DNA of 64,000 nucleotides, taken from positions 15,257-79,256 of the forward strand of contig NZ_JAZDRH010000015.1 in the NCBI RefSeq assembly GCF_047470865.1. Direction: 5' to 3'. Below are positions 33,908 through 42,829 of the stretch, piece after piece; the stretch's first letter is position 1, and each line of letters begins with the position of its first letter. Made by a program: the position numbers and the translations under genes. Origin of the DNA: JAZDRH01 sp047470865. GTDB taxonomy: Bacteria > Pseudomonadota > Gammaproteobacteria > Pseudomonadales > Pseudomonadaceae. The notes beneath the pieces were generated by a model that searched no databases, was not told the origin of the DNA, and saw nothing but the letters and a program-made list of their open reading frames with translations.

Positions 33908-35560
33908 GTGGAACGCGAATACATGGAATTCGACGTCGTCATTGTTGGCGCTGGCCCTGCAGGATTATCAGCTGCTTGCCGCCTGAAACAAAAAGCCAAT
34001 GAAGCTGGTCAAGAAATCAGCGTGTGCGTTGTCGAGAAAGGTTCCGAAGTCGGTGCCCACATTCTTTCTGGCGCCGTTTTTGAGCCTCGTGCACTCAATG
34101 AACTTTTCCCCAATTGGAAAGAGTTAGAAGCCCCTTTAAATACTGCCGTTAAGCGCGATGAGATTTATCTTTATAAATCACAAGAAAAAGCCATCAAGCT
34201 ACCTAATCTCTTTGTGCCTAAAACCATGCACAACGAAGGTAATTATATTATTTCAGCTGGTAATCTTTGCCGCTGGCTAGCACAACAAGCTGAAAACCTT
34301 GGTGTTGAAATTTATCCAGGCTTTACTGCAGCTGAAGTACTCTACGACGAAAATAATGTTGTGCGTGGCATTATTACTGGCGAAATGGGCGTAGACAAAG
34401 AAGGCAATCAAAAAGCTGACTATGTACCCGGCATGGAGTTACGCGGTAAGTACACTCTATTTGCTGAAGGTTGTCGTGGCCATTTAGGCAAACAGCTACT
34501 GAAAAAATTTGAGCTTGACCGTGACAGCGATGTGCAGCATTACGGTATTGGCATAAAAGAGCTATGGACGATTGACCCTAACAAACATGAAGCAGGTTTA
34601 GTCATTCATGGTGCAGGCTGGCCTTTGCCAAGTGATACCAATGGCGGCTCGTTCCTTTATCACTTAGAAGACAACCAAGTTGTTGTAGGGTTAATTGTTG
34701 ACCTCTCATACAGCAATCCACATTTATCGCCATTTGATGAGTTTCAGCACTTTAAACACCAAGCTGAAATTCGCAAATACCTTGAAGGTGGTACTCGTGT
34801 AGCTTATGGCGCACGTGCACTATGCAAAGGTGGATTCAATTCACTACCCAAAATGGTTTTCCCTGGCGGTGCGTTAATTGGTTGCGACCTTGGTACCTTG
34901 AACTTTTCAAAAATCAAAGGCAACCATACTGCAATGAAGTCTGGCATGTTGGCCGCTGACGCAGCAGCCAAAGTATTGCTGGCAGGTAGCGAAGGCGGCG
35001 ATGAACTAACAGGTTACGTTGAAGATTTTAAAGCCAGTTGGTTATATGACGAGTTGTATCGTGATCGCAACTTTGGCCCAGCCATGCATAAATTTGGTAC
35101 TTTCTTTGGTGGCGCTTTCAACTTTATCGACCAAAATATTTTTGGCGGTAAAATGCCATTTACCTTGCATGACAATGTACCAGATTACTCCACCTTGAAA
35201 AAAGCCAGTGAAGCACCAAAAATCACTTACCCTAAACCAGATGGCAAACTCAGTTTTGACAAACTTAGCTCAGTGTTCTTATCAAGTACACATCATGAAG
35301 CGAACCAACCTTGCCACCTAAAACTAACGGATGCGTCAATTCCATTAGCGCAAAACCTACCTCTTTATGACGAGCCAGCACAGCGCTACTGTCCTGCTGG
35401 CGTATATGAAGTAGTAACGAATGACGAAGGTGAAAAACGCTTCCAAATTAACGCTGAAAACTGCGTACACTGTAAAACCTGTGATATTAAAGATCCTGCG
35501 CAAAATATCACTTGGACTACGCCAGAAGGTGGTGGTGGCCCTAGCTATCCAAATATGTAA
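33908..35560 (+). CDS. Electron transfer flavoprotein-ubiquinone oxidoreductase
   Basis: 550 residues using the GTG at 33908, chosen because AGGAG lies about 8-9 bases upstream and the family starts MEREYMEFDVVIVGAG; an ATG at 33902 would put that site too close. FAD-binding VIVGAGPAGLSAACRL at the N-terminus and a C-terminal 4Fe-4S cluster in CPAGVYEV...CVHCKTCDIKDP. It passes electrons from ETF to ubiquinone. Facing etfBA, as in Pseudomonas. Confidence 0.95.
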   Translation: MEREYMEFDVVIVGAGPAGLSAACRLKQKANEAGQEISVCVVEKGSEVGAHILSGAVFEPRALNELFPNWKELEAPLNTAVKRDEIYLYKSQEKAIKLPNLFVPKTMHNEGNYIISAGNLCRWLAQQAENLGVEIYPGFTAAEVLYDENNVVRGIITGEMGVDKEGNQKADYVPGMELRGKYTLFAEGCRGHLGKQLLKKFELDRDSDVQHYGIGIKELWTIDPNKHEAGLVIHGAGWPLPSDTNGGSFLYHLEDNQVVVGLIVDLSYSNPHLSPFDEFQHFKHQAEIRKYLEGGTRVAYGARALCKGGFNSLPKMVFPGGALIGCDLGTLNFSKIKGNHTAMKSGMLAADAAAKVLLAGSEGGDELTGYVEDFKASWLYDELYRDRNFGPAMHKFGTFFGGAFNFIDQNIFGGKMPFTLHDNVPDYSTLKKASEAPKITYPKPDGKLSFDKLSSVFLSSTHHEANQPCHLKLTDASIPLAQNLPLYDEPAQRYCPAGVYEVVTNDEGEKRFQINAENCVHCKTCDIKDPAQNITWTTPEGGGGPSYPNM

Positions 35561-35564
35561 AGCT

Positions 35565-35593
35565 AAAAGCCGAACCTAGTGTTCGGCTTTTTT
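35565..35593. terminator. Terminator after ETF-QO
   Basis: Hairpin AAAAGCCGAAC / GTTCGGCTTTT with a five-base loop and a T-run on the plus strand, directly after the ETF-QO stop. Confidence 0.88.
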
Positions 35594-35676
35594 ATAACAA
35601 TTAGGCACAATTGCGTGCTTGATTCGTATCAATCTGTACATTTACCTATAAAATAATCAGACTACTTTTTTGGATA

Positions 35677-36219
35677 GTGTTAATACCTATACCACGTTTT
35701 GCCATCATAGCTGCCATTGCACTAGCTATCACTGCTTTTGCCACTATAAATATCTATACTAACTATGGTTTGTCTGCTTACTTTCCTGTCAATTTAAAAA
35801 AGCAGGAAGCCAACAACCTAGCCGTCACTTTTAAATACGCTAACTAAAGTAAGCACAATGCTGGACCTAGTGAGTATGTACCTACATTTGACCTTAACCA
35901 CGCAAAGGTACGTATTACTTGCTTAGGCGTTGAACCGCTCTGTGATCCATTCAATAAATTTCCTAATTTTTTCATTGAACACATCAGCTAGTTTGTAATT
36001 GATGAAAGCCATGTATTTGTTGATACACTGAGCTACCGTTTGGCAGATGACCCACAACAGACATTGCATGTCATGAAAAACACCTACAACAGCCTAGATT
36101 CCAACGGAGTATTACCTGCATTTAACGAGCAAACTGCCTTTTATCATCGAATGGCGCTGGCTATTTTTATTAGCATAGTACTGTTTAGTTCCTACATTCA
36201 CAGGCTTGACAAAAAATGA
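35677..36219 (+). pseudogene. Decayed membrane-protein gene with two in-frame stops
   Basis: From a GTG at 35677 one frame runs 181 codons to TGA 36217, broken only by TAA at 35845 and TAG at 35989. The conceptual protein has an N-terminal membrane segment (FAIIAAIALAITAFATI), a soluble middle, and a C-terminal membrane segment (MALAIFISIVLFSSYI). No frameshift is needed, so decay looks recent. I do not recognise the family. The rest of 35594-36330 holds nothing else. Confidence 0.65.
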
Positions 36220-36330
36220 AGTCACAGTGAAAACCAACAAAATAGTATAAGTAAATTATTTTTAATTCTTTTACTACATAACTAGATTTACCTATAGTCA
36301 CCCATATTTTATTAAAATAGGCGACTTCCA

Positions 36331-37323
36331 ATGAAAGCTTTGCTAAAAAACTCTCTTCTTCTACTTAGCTTTGGCATTGCCTCTATTGCCCAAGCGGCAC
36401 AAATCACCAATGTTTCTTATGATGTAATGCGTGATTTTTATAAAGAATACAACCCTGCCTTTCAAAAACACTGGAAAGAGCAAGGTAATAAGCCTGTGCA
36501 AATTCAAATGTCCCATGGCGGCTCCAGTAAACAAGCCCGTAGTGTGATTGATGGTCTGCCTGCCGATGTGATTACTATGAACATGGCAACGGATATTAAT
36601 GCGCTCTATGACAATGGCAAGTTGATCCCTGAAGACTGGTCAACTCGCTTGGCAGACAATAGCGCACCTTTTACTTCAGCTACTGTATTTATTGTGCGCA
36701 AAGGAAATCCTAAAAATATTAAAGATTGGAATGATCTTGTAGGTGACGGCGTTAAAGTCATAGTACCTAATCCTAAAACCTCTGGTAATGGCCGTTATAC
36801 CTACCTTTCTGCATGGGCATATAGTTTAAAAAATGGTGCAACTGACGAACAGGCACAAGCCTTTGTGAAAGACTTATTCCAGCATGTACCAGTGCTTAAT
36901 ACAGGTGGACGCGCAGCTACCAGTACATTTATGCAAAACCATATTGGCGATGTGCTAATTACTTTTGAAAATGAAGCAGAAATGATTGCTCGTGAGTTTG
37001 GACGCGGAGGCTTTGAAGTGGTTTACCCTAGCGTCAGTGCACAGGCGGAGCCGCCTGTAACCATAGTAGATAAAGTAGTCGATCGTAAGGGTACCCGTGA
37101 TGTAGCGGAAGCTTACTTAAAGTACCTATGGTCTGACGAAGCACAGCGTATTGCCGCTAATAACTACTTACGCCCACGTAATCAGGAAATCTTAAAAGAG
37201 TTTGCTGATCGTTTCCCTCAGGTTGAATTTACGGATGTAGAAAAAACCTTCGGTCCTTGGGCGCAAATTCAAAAAACACATTTTAATGATGGTGGTATTT
37301 TCGACCAGCTATATAACAATTAA
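36331..37323 (+). CDS. sbp: Sulfate/thiosulfate-binding periplasmic protein, first copy
   Basis: 330 residues with a signal peptide (SLLLLSFGIASIAQAAQ), then the family landmarks VSYDVMRDFYKEYN, SHGGSSKQARSVIDGLPADVITM, NPKTSGNGRYTYLSAWAY and NYLRPRNQE. It delivers sulfate to the CysTWA transporter. It is separated from the second copy by a regulator, a transporter and a hydrolase. The two copies are clear paralogues. Confidence 0.92.
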   Translation: MKALLKNSLLLLSFGIASIAQAAQITNVSYDVMRDFYKEYNPAFQKHWKEQGNKPVQIQMSHGGSSKQARSVIDGLPADVITMNMATDINALYDNGKLIPEDWSTRLADNSAPFTSATVFIVRKGNPKNIKDWNDLVGDGVKVIVPNPKTSGNGRYTYLSAWAYSLKNGATDEQAQAFVKDLFQHVPVLNTGGRAATSTFMQNHIGDVLITFENEAEMIAREFGRGGFEVVYPSVSAQAEPPVTIVDKVVDRKGTRDVAEAYLKYLWSDEAQRIAANNYLRPRNQEILKEFADRFPQVEFTDVEKTFGPWAQIQKTHFNDGGIFDQLYNN

Positions 37324-37338
37324 TTTCTATTGATACTC

Positions 37339-37376
37339 AAAGCCGAGTCAACTACATATTTGATTCGGCTTTTTTA
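37339..37376. terminator. Terminator between sbp and the XRE-cupin gene
   Basis: A 15-bp stem, AAAGCCGAGTCAA pairing with TTGATTCGGCTTT with one wobble, loop CTACATAT, and a T-run on the plus strand. It overlaps the end of the converging regulator gene. Confidence 0.75.
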
Positions 37377-37933
37377 TGAGCAACAGGATAATGAATTAAA
37401 TTATGCATGACGCAACTATTTGCACTGTTATTTTTATACGCATGTGGTTGATCTGCTGCAAAACGCATTCCATCTCCAGTTGATAGTTGATAACTCTGCC
37501 CAGCAATCTCCAGCTTAAGCTGGCCTTCTAAAATAATAATATGCTCAATAACCGCTGTTTCATGTGCATCAGAATAACTTTCTGCGCCAGCAGCCAATTC
37601 TATTCGAAACATTTCAAAACCTAAGTCTTGCTCAAAAGCAAATAATGGCGTCACCACCATCTGTGCATTACTCGAATCGAAAACAGGTACTGTTTTAACG
37701 GGAACCAAACCAGTTGTTGGGGCTATAACCGTGATAAAAGATGAAAAAGCAACATTAAAACCTGTTGCAATCTTCCATAACGTAGAAACGGTTGGGCTAG
37801 ATTCACCTCGTTCAATCTGCCCAAGCATTGCTTTGCTTACACCTGTAGCTTGCGCAGCTTGAGTTAGGCTCCAGCCTCGTTCAGTACGTAATTTTTTTAA
37901 TCTCAGTGCAAGGAATTCAGACACTGTCTGCAT
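37352..37933 (-). CDS. XRE-family regulator with C-terminal cupin
   Basis: 193 residues from the ATG at 37933. N-terminal HTH: KKLRTERGWSLTQAAQATGVSKAMLGQIERGESSPTVSTLWKIA. C-terminal cupin with EHIIILEGQLKLEIAGQ and GDGMRFAADQPHAYKN. It is divergent from the BenE-type transporter and an operator palindrome lies in between, so it probably represses itself and the transporter. Confidence 0.88.
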   Translation of the reverse strand: MQTVSEFLALRLKKLRTERGWSLTQAAQATGVSKAMLGQIERGESSPTVSTLWKIATGFNVAFSSFITVIAPTTGLVPVKTVPVFDSSNAQMVVTPLFAFEQDLGFEMFRIELAAGAESYSDAHETAVIEHIIILEGQLKLEIAGQSYQLSTGDGMRFAADQPHAYKNNSANSCVMHNLIHYPVAHKKAESNM

Positions 37934-37960
37934 AAACAACCTCACTGACGCTATCGTCTT

Positions 37961-38015
37961 ATTGTGCGTTATAACGCACAATGCTAGGCTTTAGTTCGTA
38001 CGCTATAACGCACAT
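37961..38015. promoter_or_regulatory. Operator region of the XRE-cupin regulator
   Basis: A perfect 22-bp palindrome spans 37961-37982 with core TGTGCGTTATAACGCACA. A second partial copy, CGCTATAACGCACA, is at about 38001-38014. They lie between the two divergent genes, 28 bases before one and 14 before the other. Confidence 0.7.
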
Positions 38016-38028
38016 ATGAAAGGTTATT

Positions 38029-39204
38029 ATGCAATTATCCGCCTTCTTTCGCCATTTAACTTTTTCCGCTGTAATTGCAGGCTTCGTTGCTGTATTGGTT
38101 GGTTACACTAGCTCTGCTGCCATTGTAGTACAGGCTCTAACAGTTGCTGGCTTACCTGCATCTCAGATGGGTGGCTGGTTAAGCATGCTTGGCATTGCCA
38201 TGGGTATAACCTCAATTGGGCTATCACTTTACTATCGAATCCCTGTATTAACAGCTTGGTCTACCCCTGGTGCAGCCTTATTAGTTACCAGTCTTACTGG
38301 GGTTTCTATAAATGAGGCTATTGGAGTTTTTATTTTCGCCTCTGGACTTATGCTGCTGTGCGGCATAACTGGAATATTTGAGCGCCTAATAACGCATATT
38401 CCACAAGCCATAGCCTCGGCTATGTTAGCGGGTATTCTACTGCGTTTTGGTTTAGATGCCTTTGTAGCCTTACAGGAGGATACCTATCTATTTATCATTA
38501 TGTTTCTTAGCTACTTATTAGCTAAGCGTTATATCGCACGCTACGCCATCATGTTAATGCTGATAATAGGACTAATAACCTGCCTATTACAGGGTAGCTT
38601 ACATGAGGCAGTACAAGGCACTACTTTCGCTATTCCCGAATTTATTAGCCCGCACTTTAGCTTGTCATCTCTACTGGGTGTAGGGCTTCCATTTTTTATT
38701 GTCACTATGGCATCACAAAACACACCTGGAATCGCTATTTTACAAGCAGCAGGTTATAAGCCAAAAATTTCTTCACTCATTACATATATTGCATTAGCCA
38801 CTTTATTATTCACCCCTTGGGGAGGATTTAGCATAGGCATTGCAGCTATCACTGCAGCCATTTGTATGGGCAAAGATGTTCACCCTGATCCTGATAAGCG
38901 CTATATAGGTGCTGTCTGCGCTGGTTTTTTCTATCTCTTAGCGGGGATTTTTGGCGGTTCTATTGGCATGTTATTTAGCATTTTACCCAGCTCACTTATT
39001 CATATTTTAGCTGGTTTAGCTTTACTAGGTACTTTAGCAAATAGCCTACAACGTGCATTAATTGAAGAAAGCAAACGTGATGCCGCCTTAGTTACTTTTT
39101 TAGTTACGGCTTCTGGAGCCAGCTTATTTAGCATTGGCTCTGCATTTTGGGGGCTAATAGCAGGCGTAATCACCTACATGATTTTACAACGAGCTCGCCA
39201 CTAA
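38029..39204 (+). CDS. BenE-family membrane transporter (benzoate/H+ symporter-like)
   Basis: 391 residues, 11-12 hydrophobic segments. VGYTSSAAIVVQALTVAGLPASQMGGWL near the N-terminus, then TPGAALLV and GLPFFIVTMASQNTPGIAILQAAGY, all typical of the BenE family. Whether benzoate is the substrate here is not shown: no benzoate catabolic genes are nearby. Sits opposite an XRE-cupin regulator. Confidence 0.85.
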   Translation: MQLSAFFRHLTFSAVIAGFVAVLVGYTSSAAIVVQALTVAGLPASQMGGWLSMLGIAMGITSIGLSLYYRIPVLTAWSTPGAALLVTSLTGVSINEAIGVFIFASGLMLLCGITGIFERLITHIPQAIASAMLAGILLRFGLDAFVALQEDTYLFIIMFLSYLLAKRYIARYAIMLMLIIGLITCLLQGSLHEAVQGTTFAIPEFISPHFSLSSLLGVGLPFFIVTMASQNTPGIAILQAAGYKPKISSLITYIALATLLFTPWGGFSIGIAAITAAICMGKDVHPDPDKRYIGAVCAGFFYLLAGIFGGSIGMLFSILPSSLIHILAGLALLGTLANSLQRALIEESKRDAALVTFLVTASGASLFSIGSAFWGLIAGVITYMILQRARH

Positions 39205-39232
39205 GATTAATCTCTAAAACGGTTTCTAACGT

Positions 39233-39811
39233 TTAAGCTATACTAGCAAAACGCTTATCGGCCATATCAATTAAATGCTGTAAATAATGAAAGCCTTCTT
39301 GCCACTGATGATGCCCTGACGCCACATTAATATGGCCTACTTCACCAAGCTGCACATATTCACTGCGCCATGCCTGTGCTAATTGAGCGGCACGCTCAGC
39401 ACTTGCTGCTGGGTCATTTAATGACCCTACGACAATGCTAGGAAATGGCAAAGCCTGTAATGAAATAGGAGCAAAACCTTGTAAGGCCTCTGGGCAATTA
39501 GCCCGCTCCACATCAGCCGGCGCCACTAATAAAGCGCCCTGTATTTTACTACGCAAAAAGCGACTGGCTTGCATAGCCCAATGCGCAACCGTTATACAGC
39601 CTAAACTATGCGCAATTAAAATAACTGGGGCTGTACTGCTTGCAATCATATATTCAAGCTGCGACAGCCATGCGCTTACTTCAGGTAAACTCCAATTCTG
39701 CTGCTCTACGCGCCGCGCATTAAGCTGTACCTGCCAAAAACTTTGCCAGTGATTCTCAGGTGAACCATTCCAACCTGGCACTATTAGGTATTGATAATCC
39801 TTTGCTGTCAT
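39233..39811 (-). CDS. RBBP9/YdeN-family serine hydrolase
   Basis: 192 residues from ATG 39811. Oxyanion entry VPGWNGSPENHWQSFWQ, nucleophile in LIAHSLGCITVAHWA, Asp in VGSLNDPAASAERA, and His in GEVGHINVASGHHQW. RBBP9-type alpha/beta hydrolases have unknown natural substrates. The gene is at the left end of the sbp2 leader region. Confidence 0.85.
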   Translation of the reverse strand: MTAKDYQYLIVPGWNGSPENHWQSFWQVQLNARRVEQQNWSLPEVSAWLSQLEYMIASSTAPVILIAHSLGCITVAHWAMQASRFLRSKIQGALLVAPADVERANCPEALQGFAPISLQALPFPSIVVGSLNDPAASAERAAQLAQAWRSEYVQLGEVGHINVASGHHQWQEGFHYLQHLIDMADKRFASIA

Positions 39812-40016
39812 CACATTTACCTTAAAAAAGCAGTGGATGTTCGATAAGGTAAAATATGGCATAGGGCAAACCAAACTTAAAAGAATAATAAAAAATAGAT
39901 TTATTCTATTTTGTAATATAAAAATGGTTATATCAAAATACCAAAACAGTATTTTTAGAAATAACAACAAAACCGTACTATTGGCATCTATTTTTTATTT
40001 GCTATCAGGAGGCAAC

Positions 40017-40073
40017 ATGCTTTGCACTGCACGCAAACACAGTTACTACCCCCTAATAGCACCTCGAATGTGA
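40017..40073 (+). CDS. Candidate 18-residue leader peptide before sbp2-cysTWA
   Basis: An ATG with a perfect AGGAGG four bases upstream encodes MLCTARKHSYYPLIAPRM, then TGA, 52 bases before the sbp start. It has the strongest ribosome site of the region, has one Cys near the N-terminus and has no coding role I can see. A leader peptide that senses Cys supply is possible but not shown. Confidence 0.4.
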   Translation: MLCTARKHSYYPLIAPRM

Positions 40074-40125
40074 TCTTAACTGGTGGATGTTCGATACCCA
40101 TTTCACTCGTTAAGGATCTACAAAA

Positions 40126-41118
40126 ATGAAAAAGTTATTCGCATTAACACTCACAACCGCTCTGCTTTTTACCTCTCAAGCTTGGGCGCAATCTATTTTA
40201 AATGTGTCTTATGACCCAACCCGAGAGCTTTATAATGAGTTTAACCAAGCCTTTAAAAAGCACTGGGAAGCTCAAGGTCACGAAAGCTTACGTATTCAGC
40301 AATCCCATGGTGGTTCAGGAAAGCAAGCACGTACAGTGATCGATGGCTTACGTGCAGACATAGTGACCTTGGCATTAGCTGGAGATATTGATCAAATCGC
40401 CGAGATAGCCAAGTTATTGCCTAGTGATTGGCAAACTCGGTTACCTGATGCAAGCACACCCTATACCTCTACTATCGTATTTTTAGTACGTAAAGATAAT
40501 CCAAAAAATATCAAAGATTGGGATGATTTGGTTCGCTCTGATATTAAAGTGATTACACCTAACCCTAAAACCTCAGGCGGTGCTCGCTGGAATTTTCTAG
40601 CGGCTTGGGCTTATGCCCTTGAACACAATAATAACAATGATGAAAAAGCCTTTGAGTTTGTACAACAACTCTATAAAAACGTACTAGTGCTAGATAGCGG
40701 CGCTCGTGGCGCTACAAACAGTTTTGCCCAAAATAAACTAGGTGATGTTTTAATTGCTTGGGAAAATGAAGCGTTCTTAGTACTAAAAGAACAAGGGGCA
40801 AGCAATTACGATATCGTCGTTCCTTCGCTTTCTATTTTAGCTGAGCCTCCAGTAGCTTTGATTGACAAGGTGGTCGATCGCAAAGGTACACGTGAAGTGG
40901 CGCAAGCTTACCTTGAATACCTGTATAGCGAAGAAGGCCAACGTATTGCGGCGAAAAACTACTATCGCCCACGCAACCAAAGCATTGCCAACGAATTTAG
41001 TACGCAATTTCCTGCATTAAAGCTAGTTACTATTGACCAAGTATTTGGTGGTTGGAAACAAGCACAGCCGCGTTTCTTTAACGATGGCGGTGTATTCGAC
41101 CAGTTATACAATAAATAA
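40126..41118 (+). CDS. sbp: Sulfate/thiosulfate-binding periplasmic protein, second copy
   Basis: 330 residues, with signal peptide LTLTTALLFTSQAWAQ and the same landmarks as the first copy: VSYDPTRELYNEFN, SHGGSGKQARTVIDGL, NPKTSGGARWNFLAAWAY and NYYRPRNQ. It starts the sulfate uptake operon; cysT follows 14 bases later. The last residues (FNDGGVFDQLYN) match the first copy closely. Confidence 0.93.
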   Translation: MKKLFALTLTTALLFTSQAWAQSILNVSYDPTRELYNEFNQAFKKHWEAQGHESLRIQQSHGGSGKQARTVIDGLRADIVTLALAGDIDQIAEIAKLLPSDWQTRLPDASTPYTSTIVFLVRKDNPKNIKDWDDLVRSDIKVITPNPKTSGGARWNFLAAWAYALEHNNNNDEKAFEFVQQLYKNVLVLDSGARGATNSFAQNKLGDVLIAWENEAFLVLKEQGASNYDIVVPSLSILAEPPVALIDKVVDRKGTREVAQAYLEYLYSEEGQRIAAKNYYRPRNQSIANEFSTQFPALKLVTIDQVFGGWKQAQPRFFNDGGVFDQLYNK

Positions 41119-41132
41119 GGATAGCAAGGCGC

Positions 41133-41972
41133 ATGTCACTTCGTCCCTCTCCCGTCATTCCAGGGTTTAACCTCACCTTAGGTTACACCATGCTGTATTT
41201 GAGTTTGCTGGTGTTTATTCCATTAGCCGGCATGTTTATTTATGCGGCTCAATTAACTTGGACTGAGTTTTGGCAAATTGTTAGCCACGATTCTGTTTTA
41301 ATAGCACTTAAGCTTAGTTTAGTAACTGCTCTAGTAGCAGCCCTATTAAATGGCGTGATTGGGACAGTTTTAGCTTGGGTTTTAGTACGTTACCGTTTCC
41401 CTGGCCGACGCATTATTGACGCCATGATAGATCTGCCTTTTGCTTTACCAACAGCGGTAGCAGGCATTGCCTTAACTGCGCTTTACGCGCCTAATGGTTT
41501 AGTAGGCAAACTCTTTGCCGCAGATGGCATTATTGGCCAATTTTTTGAGCTTCAAATTGCCTTTACGCCATTAGGTATCAGTTTAGCTTTAGTATTTGTT
41601 ACTTTGCCTTTTGTGGTACGTACTATTCAACCTGTACTTGAAGATATTCCAAGAGAATTAGAAGAAGCAGCCAGTTGTTTAGGTGCCAACCCATTGCAAG
41701 TTTTTCGCCATGTGCTCTTACCCGCGCTATTACCTGCATGGCTAACAGGTTTCTCATTAGCTTTTGCCCGCGGCTTAGGCGAATATGGCTCGATTATTTT
41801 TATTTCAGGCAACATCCCTAAAGAAACCCAAGTTTTACCTTTTTTAATCATGGCCAAGCTTGATCAATTTGACTATGCCGCTGCAACAGCTATCGGTGTA
41901 ATGATGCTAGTACTGTCTTTTATCATGTTGCTCATTATTAACCTGATCCAACGCTATGTTGCCAAGCGCTAA
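41133..41972 (+). CDS. cysT: Sulfate/thiosulfate ABC transporter permease CysT
   Basis: 279 residues, six membrane segments, with the permease loop EEAASCLGANPLQVFRHVLLPALLPAWLTG that couples to the ATPase, and IDLPFALPTAVAGIALTALY. It forms the membrane channel with CysW. Followed after six bases by cysW. Confidence 0.94.
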   Translation: MSLRPSPVIPGFNLTLGYTMLYLSLLVFIPLAGMFIYAAQLTWTEFWQIVSHDSVLIALKLSLVTALVAALLNGVIGTVLAWVLVRYRFPGRRIIDAMIDLPFALPTAVAGIALTALYAPNGLVGKLFAADGIIGQFFELQIAFTPLGISLALVFVTLPFVVRTIQPVLEDIPRELEEAASCLGANPLQVFRHVLLPALLPAWLTGFSLAFARGLGEYGSIIFISGNIPKETQVLPFLIMAKLDQFDYAAATAIGVMMLVLSFIMLLIINLIQRYVAKR

Positions 41973-41977
41973 GGAGT

Positions 41978-42826
41978 TTGAGCATGTCATCATTCACTAA
42001 ACTGCTAACCTCTCGAGCCTTAGGACGCTACTTACTGATTGCCCTTGCTTGGTTAATTTTTTTAAGCGTCTTAGTACTACCTCTCTATGTTGTAGTAAGC
42101 GAAGCATTACGCGAAGGCTTTAGCTACTTCTGGAGCACTATTACTGATGAAGAGTCTATTTCGGCACTAAAGATCACACTCATTGCAGTCGTTATTTCTG
42201 TGCCATTAAATGTAATTTTCGGAGTAGCTGCTGCATGGTGTGTGAGCAAATATGAATTTTGGGGTAAAAGCCTACTGGTCACCTTTATTGATTTGCCTTT
42301 TTCCATTTCTCCTGTAGTTGCCGGCTTAGTCTTTATTTTACTATTTGGCGCGCAAGGCTTTTTTGGTGAATGGCTAATGGAGCATGACATTCAAATTATT
42401 TTTGCCATGCCTGCCATTATCTTAGCCACTTTATTTGTCACTGTACCCTTTGTCGCGCGAGAGCTTATTCCTTTAATGCAAGAACAAGGCACACAAGAGG
42501 AAGAAGCAGCCCGCTTATTAGGCGCCAGCGGCTGGCAAATGTTCTGGCATGTAACACTGCCTAATATTAAATGGGGTTTAATGTATGGTGTAGTGTTATG
42601 TACCGCTCGTGCTTTGGGCGAATTTGGCGCTGTGTCTGTTGTAGTCGGCAATATTCGAGGCTCTATTAGCCTGCCGCTTTACCTGCAAGCGCTTTACGAT
42701 GAATACCAACAAGTTGCTGCCTTTGGTGTAGCAGGAATGCTGTTGCTGCTTGCTCTGTGCGTATTAGCTTTAAAAATCTGGAGTGAGTCGCGTCTTAGTC
42801 ATCAGCAAACAAGCAAAGAGAAATAA
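41978..42826 (+). CDS. cysW: Sulfate/thiosulfate ABC transporter permease CysW
   Basis: 282 residues, six membrane segments, coupling loop EEEAARLLGASGWQMFWHVTLPNIKWGL, and IDLPFSISPVVAGLVFILLFG. The second membrane subunit of the sulfate transporter. AAGGAG upstream; cysA begins four bases after its stop. Confidence 0.94.
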   Translation: MSMSSFTKLLTSRALGRYLLIALAWLIFLSVLVLPLYVVVSEALREGFSYFWSTITDEESISALKITLIAVVISVPLNVIFGVAAAWCVSKYEFWGKSLLVTFIDLPFSISPVVAGLVFILLFGAQGFFGEWLMEHDIQIIFAMPAIILATLFVTVPFVARELIPLMQEQGTQEEEAARLLGASGWQMFWHVTLPNIKWGLMYGVVLCTARALGEFGAVSVVVGNIRGSISLPLYLQALYDEYQQVAAFGVAGMLLLLALCVLALKIWSESRLSHQQTSKEK

Positions 42827-42829
42827 GTT

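Noticed and set aside
35677..36219. Readthrough or recoding of the two in-frame stops
   Set aside because: No SECIS-like element or suppressor context is visible, and two different stops (TAA and TAG) in one gene argue for decay.
39435..39752. 105-codon plus-strand frame
   Set aside because: Antisense to the RBBP9-type hydrolase, which has complete catalytic motifs.
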